Assembly: GCA_004294195.1 (NCBI GenBank)
Contig: REAQ01000272.1
Span: 1 to 12,408 of the forward strand
DNA length: 12,408 bases
From: Sphingobacteriales bacterium
GTDB taxonomy: Bacteria; Bacteroidota; Bacteroidia; Chitinophagales; Chitinophagaceae
Direction: 5' to 3'
Position 1 is the first letter of the stretch. Each line of letters opens with the position of its first letter. Below the pieces are notes generated by a model. The model saw only the letters and a list, made by a program, of their open reading frames with translations. It was not told where the DNA came from and ran no database searches. The position numbers and the translations under genes are program-made. Positions 6,738-12,408 of this stretch are shown one piece after another.

Positions 6738-7439
6738 TTATTCTGTGTACTTATAGCCAACGCCCCGCACGGAGTGAAAGTAGACAGGATTCCGCGAGTC
6801 TGTTTCAAAATACTTACGGAAGTTCAGGATGAAATTATCAATGGTACGGGTAGTAGGATATACTTGGTAACCCCAAACAGTTTGCAGGATCTTCTCGCGG
6901 GAGACTACTTCATTTTTGTTTTCGATCAGTAGTTTCAAGAGCATCGATTCTTTCTTGCTGAGTTCAATGGATTCTCCTTTGAAATTGATTGCAGTTTGTC
7001 CCTTGAAATCGATAGTGTTTTTGCCGAAGCTGTATTGGTCATCCATGCCCGGACGTTGCGCAAGTCTTTTGTTTTTCTGGATCAGCTTTTGCACCCTTAA
7101 TAGGAGTTCTTCCAGGTTGAAGGGTTTATTCAGATAGTCGTCTGCCCCTTTTTTCAAGCCGAGTACACGATCCGCGCTGCTGCTTTTTGCGCTGACGATC
7201 AATATGGGCACGTCATTTTGTTTGAGCCGAAGGGTTTCTGTAACACCGATGCCGTCTATTTCCGGGAGCATGATGTCAAGGATGATCAGGTCAAAAAATT
7301 CATGTTCGGTTTTTTGCAGGGCCTCAGCGCCATCGCTGGCACAGGTCACTTCATAACCTTCCAGTTCAAGGTTTAGCTTTAGTGCTTCCTGAAGGTTCTC
7401 TTCGTCTTCTACAAGTAGTATGGTTGCTTTATTTTCCAT
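6738..7439 (-). CDS. OmpR/PhoB-type response regulator
   Basis: The 233-residue protein has an N-terminal receiver domain and a C-terminal winged-helix DNA-binding domain. The receiver has acidic residues Glu11, Asp12 and Glu13, phospho-acceptor Asp55 (LDIMLP), Ser83 at the switch threonine/serine position and Lys105 in NKPF. The winged helix (about 130-233) contains ELSKKESMLLKLL, the recognition-helix region TTRTIDNFILNFRKYF and the wing SVRGVGYKY. It starts 3 bases after the sensor kinase stop, so the two form a cognate pair in one operon. The architecture resembles RprY of Bacteroides, but orthology cannot be decided here. Target genes are unknown; co-transcription with gldH suggests envelope or motility control (inference). 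Confidence 0.93.
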   Translation of the reverse strand: MENKATILLVEDEENLQEALKLNLELEGYEVTCASDGAEALQKTEHEFFDLIILDIMLPEIDGIGVTETLRLKQNDVPILIVSAKSSSADRVLGLKKGADDYLNKPFNLEELLLRVQKLIQKNKRLAQRPGMDDQYSFGKNTIDFKGQTAINFKGESIELSKKESMLLKLLIENKNEVVSREKILQTVWGYQVYPTTRTIDNFILNFRKYFETDSRNPVYFHSVRGVGYKYTE

Positions 7440-7442
7440 CGA

Positions 7443-8420
7443 TCAAAAATCTATACTGAATATACTTCCTATGGGCCTGTTATTGCTTATTTCAATCCGG
7501 GTGCCATGGTCTTCCGCAATTTTTTGGGATAGATAAAGACCAAGTCCTGTACCCTTGGTTGTTCTTGTGGATTCACTGCCTACCCGGTAGAACTTTTCAA
7601 ATATCTTCTTTTTTTCTGCGTCGGGCACGCCGTTCCCTTCATCAGCTACTTCCAATCGATGACCAAATTTTGATGCGGTTAATGAGACCGAAACCACGGA
7701 TGATGCAGGAGAGTATTTAACGGCATTTTCAATCAGGTTGTTGAACAGCAGGTGCAGCAGCAGTGGATCTCCTGAATAAGCGGCTTCTTCAGGCGCGTGC
7801 AAGACGATTTTTCTTTTGGGGAACCTTGCGGCAAGGTCGTTCACTGAAGAGTGAAGCAGGCTGGTGAGGTCAACGGTTTCGCGGGAGATGAGGTAGCGAC
7901 CGGAATCAATTTTGGTAGACAGCAGGATGTTTTCACAGAGGTCATTGAGCCTGCCCGTTTCCTGCAAGGCGTTCCCGATAAGTTTACCCTGTTGTTCCGG
8001 GTCCAGTTTTCGTTTTAACATGGTCTCCAGGTTCAGCTTGGTGATGGCGATGGGGGTCTTCAGCTCATGCGTTACTGCCATCATGAAGTTCTGTTGCTGT
8101 TCTCTTAAGTTGATTTGCCTGCGAACGGCGCGGTAAACAAAAACGGCACCCAAAAAGGTAAGGATGAGAAAGGTCAGCCCCTCGCCGAGGTATTGGGTGA
8201 TATTGGTGGAATGTTCTTTTTCCAGGAAGGCAAGTTTGGCCTGGTAGTTTGGATCCTGGTAGTCCAAAAGATTCCTTTTAAAAAGATACATCTCAGTGTT
8301 CTGTTGCAACAATTCAATGAACCACCAAACCAAAGCGGCAACGATGTAACACAGCAAGATCCAGTAAACCCAGGTGGCGATGGTAAGTTTATTCTTTTTA
8401 TACCATGCACTCAGCGTCAT
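7443..8420 (-). CDS. Sensor histidine kinase with small periplasmic loop
   Basis: This 325-residue membrane kinase has a first transmembrane helix at about 13-37 and a second at about 79-98, enclosing only about 40 periplasmic residues. There is no HAMP or PAS domain that I can see. HisKA follows with FMMAVTHELKTPIA, where His118 is the phosphorylation site. The HATPase domain has the N box NNLIENAVKYS, the G1 box DEGNGVP, the F box FEKFYRV and the G2 box GTGLGLYL. All catalytic motifs are intact. Its ATG overlaps the gldH TGA (8417-8420), so its translation is probably coupled to gldH, and the regulator gene follows after 3 bases. The signal is unknown; the small loop hints at sensing within the membrane or through a partner protein. 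Confidence 0.93.
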   Translation of the reverse strand: MTLSAWYKKNKLTIATWVYWILLCYIVAALVWWFIELLQQNTEMYLFKRNLLDYQDPNYQAKLAFLEKEHSTNITQYLGEGLTFLILTFLGAVFVYRAVRRQINLREQQQNFMMAVTHELKTPIAITKLNLETMLKRKLDPEQQGKLIGNALQETGRLNDLCENILLSTKIDSGRYLISRETVDLTSLLHSSVNDLAARFPKRKIVLHAPEEAAYSGDPLLLHLLFNNLIENAVKYSPASSVVSVSLTASKFGHRLEVADEGNGVPDAEKKKIFEKFYRVGSESTRTTKGTGLGLYLSQKIAEDHGTRIEISNNRPIGSIFSIDF

Positions 8421-8887
8421 AACCTGTCTGCTTTTTCAAGGCGGATCCCGATGTTGAGGATATCAGGCAAGGGATTCTCCCGCATGACCTGTTCAATGGT
8501 GATGTTCAGTTCACCGGGCTTCGCAAATTTTAACGGCCGGCGATAGAGGAGAATGCGGTGTTCAAAAACATCGTCCATACCTGTACCCGTCCAACGGTTT
8601 TGTGTAGCCAGGGGCAGGTCAAACTGCTGTGTCACCACGGCGGAATCCCCAGGCGCAGAACTCTTCAGGCGAACCCATAGATTATTGTACCTGAAAGCAT
8701 CGGTATGCCTCACCACAACAAAGATGTTGTAAGACGATGCAGTATCCTGCACGTCAAACTTGATTTGTGGTTTAAATGAATAGGCCCAGGCATGTCCGGG
8801 GATGGCTACATTCTTTTCAAACAGGTCTGTTTTGATACAGGCTGTCAGGCCAAACACAGCCAGCAGACAGAGAACGATATATTTCAA
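8417..8887 (-). CDS. gldH: Gliding motility lipoprotein GldH
   Basis: The 156-residue protein begins with a lipoprotein signal peptide and lipobox (LTAC, lipidated Cys17). The mature part, from DLFEKNVAIPG through YNIFVVVRHTDAFRYNNLWV to the GTGMDDVFEHRILLY and EQVMREN segments, fits GldH. GldH is required for gliding and linked to the type IX secretion machinery in Flavobacterium johnsoniae, though the family also occurs in non-gliding Bacteroidota. The only start that includes the full signal peptide is TTG 8885-8887; no in-frame ATG lies upstream in the gap. A -7 box lies 18 bases before it. It is 28 bases downstream of yicC and overlaps the kinase gene by 4 bases, an arrangement that links it to the two-component pair. 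Confidence 0.87.
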   Translation of the reverse strand: MKYIVLCLLAVFGLTACIKTDLFEKNVAIPGHAWAYSFKPQIKFDVQDTASSYNIFVVVRHTDAFRYNNLWVRLKSSAPGDSAVVTQQFDLPLATQNRWTGTGMDDVFEHRILLYRRPLKFAKPGELNITIEQVMRENPLPDILNIGIRLEKADRL

Positions 8888-8905
8888 TTGAAACGGTTTT
8901 GGCTA

Positions 8906-8913
8906 CAAAGGTA
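8906..8913 (-). promoter_or_regulatory. -7 box for gldH
   Basis: On the minus strand TACCTTTG (8913 to 8906) exactly fits TAnnTTTG. It lies in the short gap after yicC, 18 bases before the proposed TTG start. A -33 TTG at normal spacing is not evident. It would allow gldH and the sensor pair to be transcribed separately from yicC. Confidence 0.45.
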
Positions 8914-8915
8914 AG

Positions 8916-9791
8916 CTAGAGGACGTTCAGAACCTGCTCTTTGGCTTTCTCCAGTTCGTCTTTCATCAGTACCACCAGTTTTTGAATGGTGGAGTCATAG
9001 GCCTTAGCGCCGGTGGTGTTGATCTCCCTTCCGATCTCCTGCAATACGAAAGACAGTTTTTTGCCCTTGGCATCGTCCTTTTCTGCAAGAATATCCCTGA
9101 AGTACTGGCAATGGTTGGCCAGCCGAACCTGTTCTTCGGAGATGTCAATTTTTTCAATGTAGTAGATCAGCTCCTGCTCCATACGGTTGGTGTCAAAATT
9201 GTCTTTCCCTGCATGTTCCTCCAGGAGTTTGTTCATATTGTCCCTGATCTTCTGCTTACGAAGGGGTTCCAGGTTTTTTACTTTGTCCTGGAGTTCACTG
9301 ATGTTGTTGATACGAAGGAGCAGATCTTCTTCCAGCACCTTTCCTTCTTCAAGACGATGATAGTTGATGTTTTCCATGGCAGAGAAAAGTACCTGCTGGA
9401 ATACCGTCCACTCTTCTTCTGAAAGCACGTCAGTTGATGGCGTAACCACTTCTGGTAATTTAACGAGTGTGCCGAGGATGGCAGATGTATCCAATCCAAG
9501 TTCCTTCGACAAATCCGCGAGAGGCTGATAATAGGCCCTTACAAGATCTGTATTGATGGTTACCGGACGGGCCGCTCCATTTTGCTTCAGCGTGATCATG
9601 CATTCAATACTACCGCGCACCAGGTTGGCAGACAACATATTGCGGATCTCGAATTCATAGGGCTTCAGCAACTGTGGCATCTTCAGTGTTACTTCAAATT
9701 GTTTGCCGTTCAGGGAACGAATTTCAATCAGGAAGATCTTGTCTTTCACTGCCTGTTCTGCTCTGCCATAGCCCGTCATCGATTTCAACAT
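8916..9791 (-). CDS. yicC: YicC/YloC family endoribonuclease
   Basis: The 291-residue protein begins with the family hallmark MLKSMTGYGRAE and ends with the conserved C-terminal domain (REINTTGAKAYDSTIQKLVVLMKDELEKAKEQVLN), so it is full length. The middle (about 150-230) is rich in charged helices. YicC-like proteins are oligomeric RNases; E. coli YicC has been linked to decay of the small RNA RyhB. The protein is cytoplasmic. In many genomes yicC is next to gmk; here gldH follows instead after 28 bases. Upstream is a 266-base AT-rich gap shared with the divergent LpxD-like gene. A weak -7-like TACTTTTC (9816 to 9809, minus) precedes the start, with no clear -33. Confidence 0.94.
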   Translation of the reverse strand: MLKSMTGYGRAEQAVKDKIFLIEIRSLNGKQFEVTLKMPQLLKPYEFEIRNMLSANLVRGSIECMITLKQNGAARPVTINTDLVRAYYQPLADLSKELGLDTSAILGTLVKLPEVVTPSTDVLSEEEWTVFQQVLFSAMENINYHRLEEGKVLEEDLLLRINNISELQDKVKNLEPLRKQKIRDNMNKLLEEHAGKDNFDTNRMEQELIYYIEKIDISEEQVRLANHCQYFRDILAEKDDAKGKKLSFVLQEIGREINTTGAKAYDSTIQKLVVLMKDELEKAKEQVLNVL

Positions 9792-9848
9792 ACCCGCATT
9801 ATTTTTTTGAAAAGTAAGAAGTTAAATTGAGAGAGGGATAAAAATAAG

Positions 9849-9872
9849 AAAGCTCAGATTGCTCCGAGCTTT
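9849..9872. terminator. Terminator-like hairpin in the yicC upstream region
   Basis: A 7-bp perfect stem, aaagctc (9849-9855) with gagcttt (9866-9872), encloses a 10-base loop. Read on the minus strand the stem is followed by cttattttt, as in an intrinsic terminator. No gene on the minus strand lies upstream of it in the gap, so it might end a small RNA transcribed from about 9873-10050 or act as an attenuator in a long yicC leader. Reading plus, the following sequence (attatat) is less T-rich. Confidence 0.4.
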
Positions 9873-9897
9873 ATTATATGGATGGGTTAGTAAGTAC

Positions 9898-9913
9898 GGG
9901 AACGAATATTCCC
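9898..9913. other. Small palindrome in AT-rich intergenic region
   Basis: gggaa (9898-9902) and ttccc (9909-9913) are perfect inverted repeats around a 6-base spacer. It may be an operator half-site pair or a hairpin. The rest of the divergent gap (9792-10057) is AT-rich, with A and T runs at 9925-9985, and has no credible short gene that I can see. Confidence 0.25.
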
Positions 9914-10030
9914 TCCACAATATTAAAAATAATTTTCTCTAAGGAAAAAAATTTTTAGACAATTTTTATGCACATTTTTTATAATGATGTGAATTACCCA
10001 AGTTGAACATGGCGGTTGCCATCGTGATTG

Positions 10031-10038
10031 TACCTTTG
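10031..10038 (+). promoter_or_regulatory. -7 box for the LpxD-like gene
   Basis: TACCTTTG fits TAnnTTTG exactly, 19 bases before ATG 10058. The nearest upstream TTG (10003-10005) leaves a 25-base spacer, a little longer than usual, so the -33 element is uncertain. The start is preceded by an A-rich stretch (10045-10051). Confidence 0.5.
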
Positions 10039-10057
10039 TTTACACAAAAAAGACGAC

Positions 10058-10999
10058 ATGAATTTTCCTTCTCCGGTTTCCATTCAATGGATCGCAGATC
10101 TCATCGGTGCACAATTGATTGGTGAAACAACTGCGTTTACAACAGGCATCAATGAGATCCACAAAGTAGAAGAAGGAGATCTTGTGTTTGTGGATCATCC
10201 CAAGTATTACGACAAATGTCTTCAATCAAAGGCGAGTTTCATCATCATCAACAGTGTGGTGGAATGCCCGCCAGGTAAGGCTTTGCTGGTGGTTGACCAA
10301 CCCTTTGAATCATACCTCACCATTGTAAGGCACTTCAGGCCTTTCACACCTGCAACACAATCCGTGAGTGATACTGCGAAGATTGGTGAAGGTTCTTACA
10401 TCGCGCCAGGTGCCTACATCGGGCATGAAGTTGTAATCGGAAAAAACTGTGTGATTCATCCCAACGTGACCATTCTGGATCATTGTGTGATAGGAGACAA
10501 TGTGGTGATCCAGGCAGGCACGGTCATCGGGTCAGATGCATTTTACTACAATACCAAAAAAGACAGGGAACAGTGGTATAAGCGCATGGAAAGTTGCGGA
10601 AGGGTAGTTATTGAGGACGATGTGGAGATTGGCGCTTCCTGTACGATAGACAGGGGAGTAACCCATGATACCCGTATTGGCAAGGGTACGAAGATGGATA
10701 ACATGGTTCATATCGGCCATGATTCTGTCATTGGCAGAAACTGTCTGTTTGCTGCACAGGTAGGCGTTGCCGGTGCTGTATTGATTGAAGACGGCGTGAT
10801 CTTGTGGGGTCAGGTGGGCATCAGCAAAACACTTACCATCGGTGCTAATGCTGTTGTACTGGCCCAAAGCGGTGTGCCTTCTTCACTGGCTGGCGGTAAA
10901 ACATACTTCGGTTATCCGGCAGAAGATGCAGCAGATAAAAAACGCGAACTCGTCTGGATCAAGCGTATTCCCAAGCTGTGGGAGAAAGTGATGAAGTAA
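10058..10999 (+). CDS. LpxD-like UDP-glucosamine N-acyltransferase
   Basis: The 313-residue protein has an LpxD-type N-terminal domain (about 1-95) and a left-handed beta helix of hexapeptide repeats (about 103-280), followed by one C-terminal helix. LpxD adds a 3-hydroxyacyl chain from acyl-ACP to UDP-3-O-acyl-glucosamine in lipid A synthesis. GSDAFYY and IGASCTIDRG match conserved LpxD segments, and His221 in HIGHDSVIG aligns with the catalytic His239 of E. coli LpxD. The second active-site histidine (His276 in E. coli, 37 residues on) is replaced by Thr258 in GQVGISKTL. It is shorter than E. coli LpxD (341). It stands alone, without lpxA, lpxC, lpxB or fabZ, and may be a second, divergent copy. 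ATG 10058 is preferred over TTG 10028, which lies upstream of the -7 box. Confidence 0.85.
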   Translation: MNFPSPVSIQWIADLIGAQLIGETTAFTTGINEIHKVEEGDLVFVDHPKYYDKCLQSKASFIIINSVVECPPGKALLVVDQPFESYLTIVRHFRPFTPATQSVSDTAKIGEGSYIAPGAYIGHEVVIGKNCVIHPNVTILDHCVIGDNVVIQAGTVIGSDAFYYNTKKDREQWYKRMESCGRVVIEDDVEIGASCTIDRGVTHDTRIGKGTKMDNMVHIGHDSVIGRNCLFAAQVGVAGAVLIEDGVILWGQVGISKTLTIGANAVVLAQSGVPSSLAGGKTYFGYPAEDAADKKRELVWIKRIPKLWEKVMK

Positions 11000-11000
11000 C

Positions 11001-11070
11001 AGGTTGGAGGTTGAGGGTTGTAGGTTGGAGATCTGCGCTACAACCTACAACCTTCCACCTGCAACCTCGT
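11001..11070. repeat. Element B: heptad-phased long inverted repeat
   Basis: The 70 bases split exactly into 10 units of seven. Left units are variants of aggttgN (aggttgg, aggttga, gggttgt) and right units are variants of acctNca (acctaca, acctgca). Pairing base i with base 22068-i gives 30 stem positions (11001-11030 with 11038-11067): 26 Watson-Crick pairs, 1 G-T and 3 mismatches, including an uninterrupted 12-bp run (11016-11027 with 11041-11052). The loop is 7 bases, atctgcg. It fills the gap between the convergent LpxD-like and CarboxypepD_reg-like genes and extends 26 bases into the latter, supplying its stop codon. No T-run flanks it. Confidence 0.9.
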
Positions 11071-12124
11071 AATCATATGGCATCAGATCGGCGATCTTCT
11101 CCCATGCCCAATAGCCTATCGATAAAATATCTTTCTGGTCATAGCAGTATCCGTTTCTTTCCACAAGGATGGCGTCCCTGAAGGTCAGTTGTGAAATCTG
11201 AACGGTGTTGGTAAGCGCCAGTTTATTCTTTACGAGGTAATCCTGTTCCGGTGTCTCGTTGAGATAGATGATGCGTAAAATGGTAGGAGGATGCAGTTCA
11301 AGTTCATCATCCGCAAGCGTTGCAAAGGCCGTGTCATACGGATCATTCAGTGCTCGGAACTTCTTGGTTTTCTCATCCAGCAATTCAATCTTGTAGCCAT
11401 CCTGGCCGAGGGTCTTGTGATAGTAGCCCTTCATGAAATGCGTCATGGAACCCAGGTAGGCTTCTTCTCTTTTCTCTTTCCATTTTTCCACTTCTTCTGC
11501 GCTGCCCACCAGGGGTTCAAACAATGGATATCCGGTGAACTGGGTGAGTCCGCTGGCATATTCATATGTAAATGAATCAAGGGTGTATCTGATCTTATAG
11601 CCAAGGGCCTTGTTGGTGACAATCAGGTCTTCACTCGCCAGCACTTTCAATCTGTTTCTTTTCTTACTAAAAAAGAAGCGAAGGGCCGATGGATTCTCGA
11701 TGGTACAGAGCTTGCTGTTTTCCGTCATGCCGATGAACTGCTCGCGGAAAAATTCACCATATTTCTCCCAGCCATTCTTGACTTCAGTGGTAGCCACCAC
11801 AGAAACCTCTTCCATACTCTTGCTTTTTTCTTTCAGAACGAAGCGAAGTTGGGCCAGGTTCTCGGATTGTGCTGTTACGGATGCACTCTGGGTTTCATAA
11901 CCTGTAAAACTTACAATGATATCATAGCCACCTGCAGGGACGGTCATGCTGAACTCGCCATTGCTGTTGGTCAGCGTGCCGATGGTGGTGTTCTGGCAAA
12001 ATACAGAAGCTCCTGCCATGGGCTGCTGTGTTTGTGCATCTATAACGGTGCCGCTCACCCGATATCCTTGTGCAAAGAGACTGGCGGGCAGTAAGCAGAG
12101 TATGATGATGAAGATTTTTTGCAT
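11045..12124 (-). CDS. Exported CarboxypepD_reg-like domain protein
   Basis: The 359-residue protein has a signal peptide (about 1-19, cleavage near LFAQ-GYR), then a carboxypeptidase-like regulatory beta-sandwich domain (about 21-100) with the usual YRVSGTVIDAQTQQPMAGASVF and VSFTGYETQSASV segments. The rest (about 105-359) is an unassigned region often seen after this domain in Bacteroidota outer-membrane-associated proteins; I see no TonB plug, enzyme motif or C-terminal secretion signal. The domain family is found in TonB-dependent receptors and surface proteins, so a periplasmic or outer-membrane role is likely, but function is unknown. The last eight codons (YEVAGGRL) and the TAG lie wholly or partly in heptad element B. 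The epimerase-like gene upstream on the same strand ends 41 bases before its ATG, so the two may be co-transcribed. Confidence 0.8.
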   Translation of the reverse strand: MQKIFIIILCLLPASLFAQGYRVSGTVIDAQTQQPMAGASVFCQNTTIGTLTNSNGEFSMTVPAGGYDIIVSFTGYETQSASVTAQSENLAQLRFVLKEKSKSMEEVSVVATTEVKNGWEKYGEFFREQFIGMTENSKLCTIENPSALRFFFSKKRNRLKVLASEDLIVTNKALGYKIRYTLDSFTYEYASGLTQFTGYPLFEPLVGSAEEVEKWKEKREEAYLGSMTHFMKGYYHKTLGQDGYKIELLDEKTKKFRALNDPYDTAFATLADDELELHPPTILRIIYLNETPEQDYLVKNKLALTNTVQISQLTFRDAILVERNGYCYDQKDILSIGYWAWEKIADLMPYDYEVAGGRL

Positions 12125-12165
12125 AGCTATTGTTATTAACCTGTAGGCTATGCAAATATTGTACG

Positions 12166-12408
12166 CTATTTGTTAAGCCGACGCAAATATTCTGCGCAGC
12201 TGTCTGCAATGCATTGTTCCACAGGTTTATAGCGGAAACCAGGAAGGGTGTTCAATAGTTTACTGTTATCGAAATACACTTTCATCCTTGCCGTTTCAGC
12301 CGTCTCCCTGGTGAGCAAAGGATCCTTGCCGGTGATTCTTCCTTTTAGGGCTTCCAGCCGCCAGACCAGACCCGCCAGTAAAGGCGTAACACGGCGATGA
12401 GGGGGCTT
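12166..12408 (-). CDS. C-terminal part of an NAD-dependent epimerase/dehydratase-like protein (partial)
   Basis: An open minus-strand frame enters from the window edge and ends at TAG 12166-12168, giving the last 80 residues of a protein. The text LVWRLEALKGRITGKDPLLTRETAETARMKVYFDNSK..LPGFRYKPVEQCI resembles the C-terminus of extended SDRs (NAD-dependent epimerase/dehydratase, dihydroflavonol-reductase-like), in which a PLLT..T motif and a DNSK..L.F.Y.P segment precede the final helix. The cofactor and catalytic parts lie outside the window, so substrate and exact family are not shown. Confidence 0.7.
   Translation of the reverse strand, partial: KPPHRRVTPLLAGLVWRLEALKGRITGKDPLLTRETAETARMKVYFDNSKLLNTLPGFRYKPVEQCIADSCAEYLRRLNK

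Noticed and set aside
8982..9422. Plus-strand open frame of 146 codons inside yicC
   Set aside because: It is antisense to a full-length conserved gene, and its hydrophobic text comes from the complement of charged helices.
11001..11070. Ordinary Rho-independent terminator for the LpxD-like gene
   Set aside because: The stem is long and heptad-phased and no T-run follows on either strand; a role in 3'-end stability is not excluded.
12145..12160. Possible -7 box (atatttg on the minus strand) before the CarboxypepD_reg-like gene
   Set aside because: It does not fit TAnnTTTG, and the gap after the epimerase-like gene is short enough for co-transcription.

Overview
The window looks like a piece of a Bacteroidota chromosome, probably close to Chitinophagaceae. 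Three things point there: a gliding-motility lipoprotein gene (gldH), a BatD-type protein and a CarboxypepD_reg-like protein; Bacteroidota -7 promoter boxes (TAnnTTTG) ahead of several genes; and no clear Shine-Dalgarno sequences. Genus cannot be fixed from the sequence. No IS element, phage gene, CRISPR array, tRNA or rRNA was seen. Apart from the two heptad elements the genes look like ordinary chromosomal ones.

Layout. 1-159: a possible 3' end of an upstream gene, then a heptad-phased inverted repeat (element A) that fills the gap. 160-3468 (+): a tight run of four genes, RidA-like deaminase, D-threonine aldolase/D-serine dehydratase-like PLP enzyme, M19 dipeptidase, and phosphatidylserine decarboxylase (psd). 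3465-4163 (-): a YjjG-type HAD nucleotidase whose stop overlaps the psd stop. 4164-4226: a divergent promoter region. 4227-6737 (+): a short-chain dehydrogenase and an orphan BatD. 6738-9791 (-): yicC, gldH, a sensor kinase and an OmpR-type regulator, with the kinase start overlapping the gldH stop. 9792-10057: an AT-rich divergent intergenic region with hairpins. 10058-10999 (+): a short LpxD-like acyltransferase. 11001-11070: a second heptad-phased inverted repeat (element B), which runs into the 3' end of the next gene. 11045-12124 (-): an exported CarboxypepD_reg-like protein. 12166-12408 (-): the C-terminal part of an NAD-dependent epimerase/dehydratase-type protein, cut by the window edge.

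How genes may work together. The first three genes make a coherent D-amino-acid module: the dipeptidase could release D-residues from dipeptides, the PLP enzyme could cleave or dehydrate D-hydroxy amino acids, and the RidA-like protein could hydrolyse the reactive enamine/imine that dehydration gives. psd, the LpxD-like protein, GldH, BatD and the sensor pair all belong to envelope biology.

The most unusual feature is the pair of intergenic elements A and B. They have different sequences but the same architecture: 7-base units, an overall length that is a multiple of seven (16 and 10 units as delimited here), and arms that fold into long imperfect hairpins (44 and 30 stem positions). This suggests a dispersed element family defined by structure and period, not by fixed sequence.
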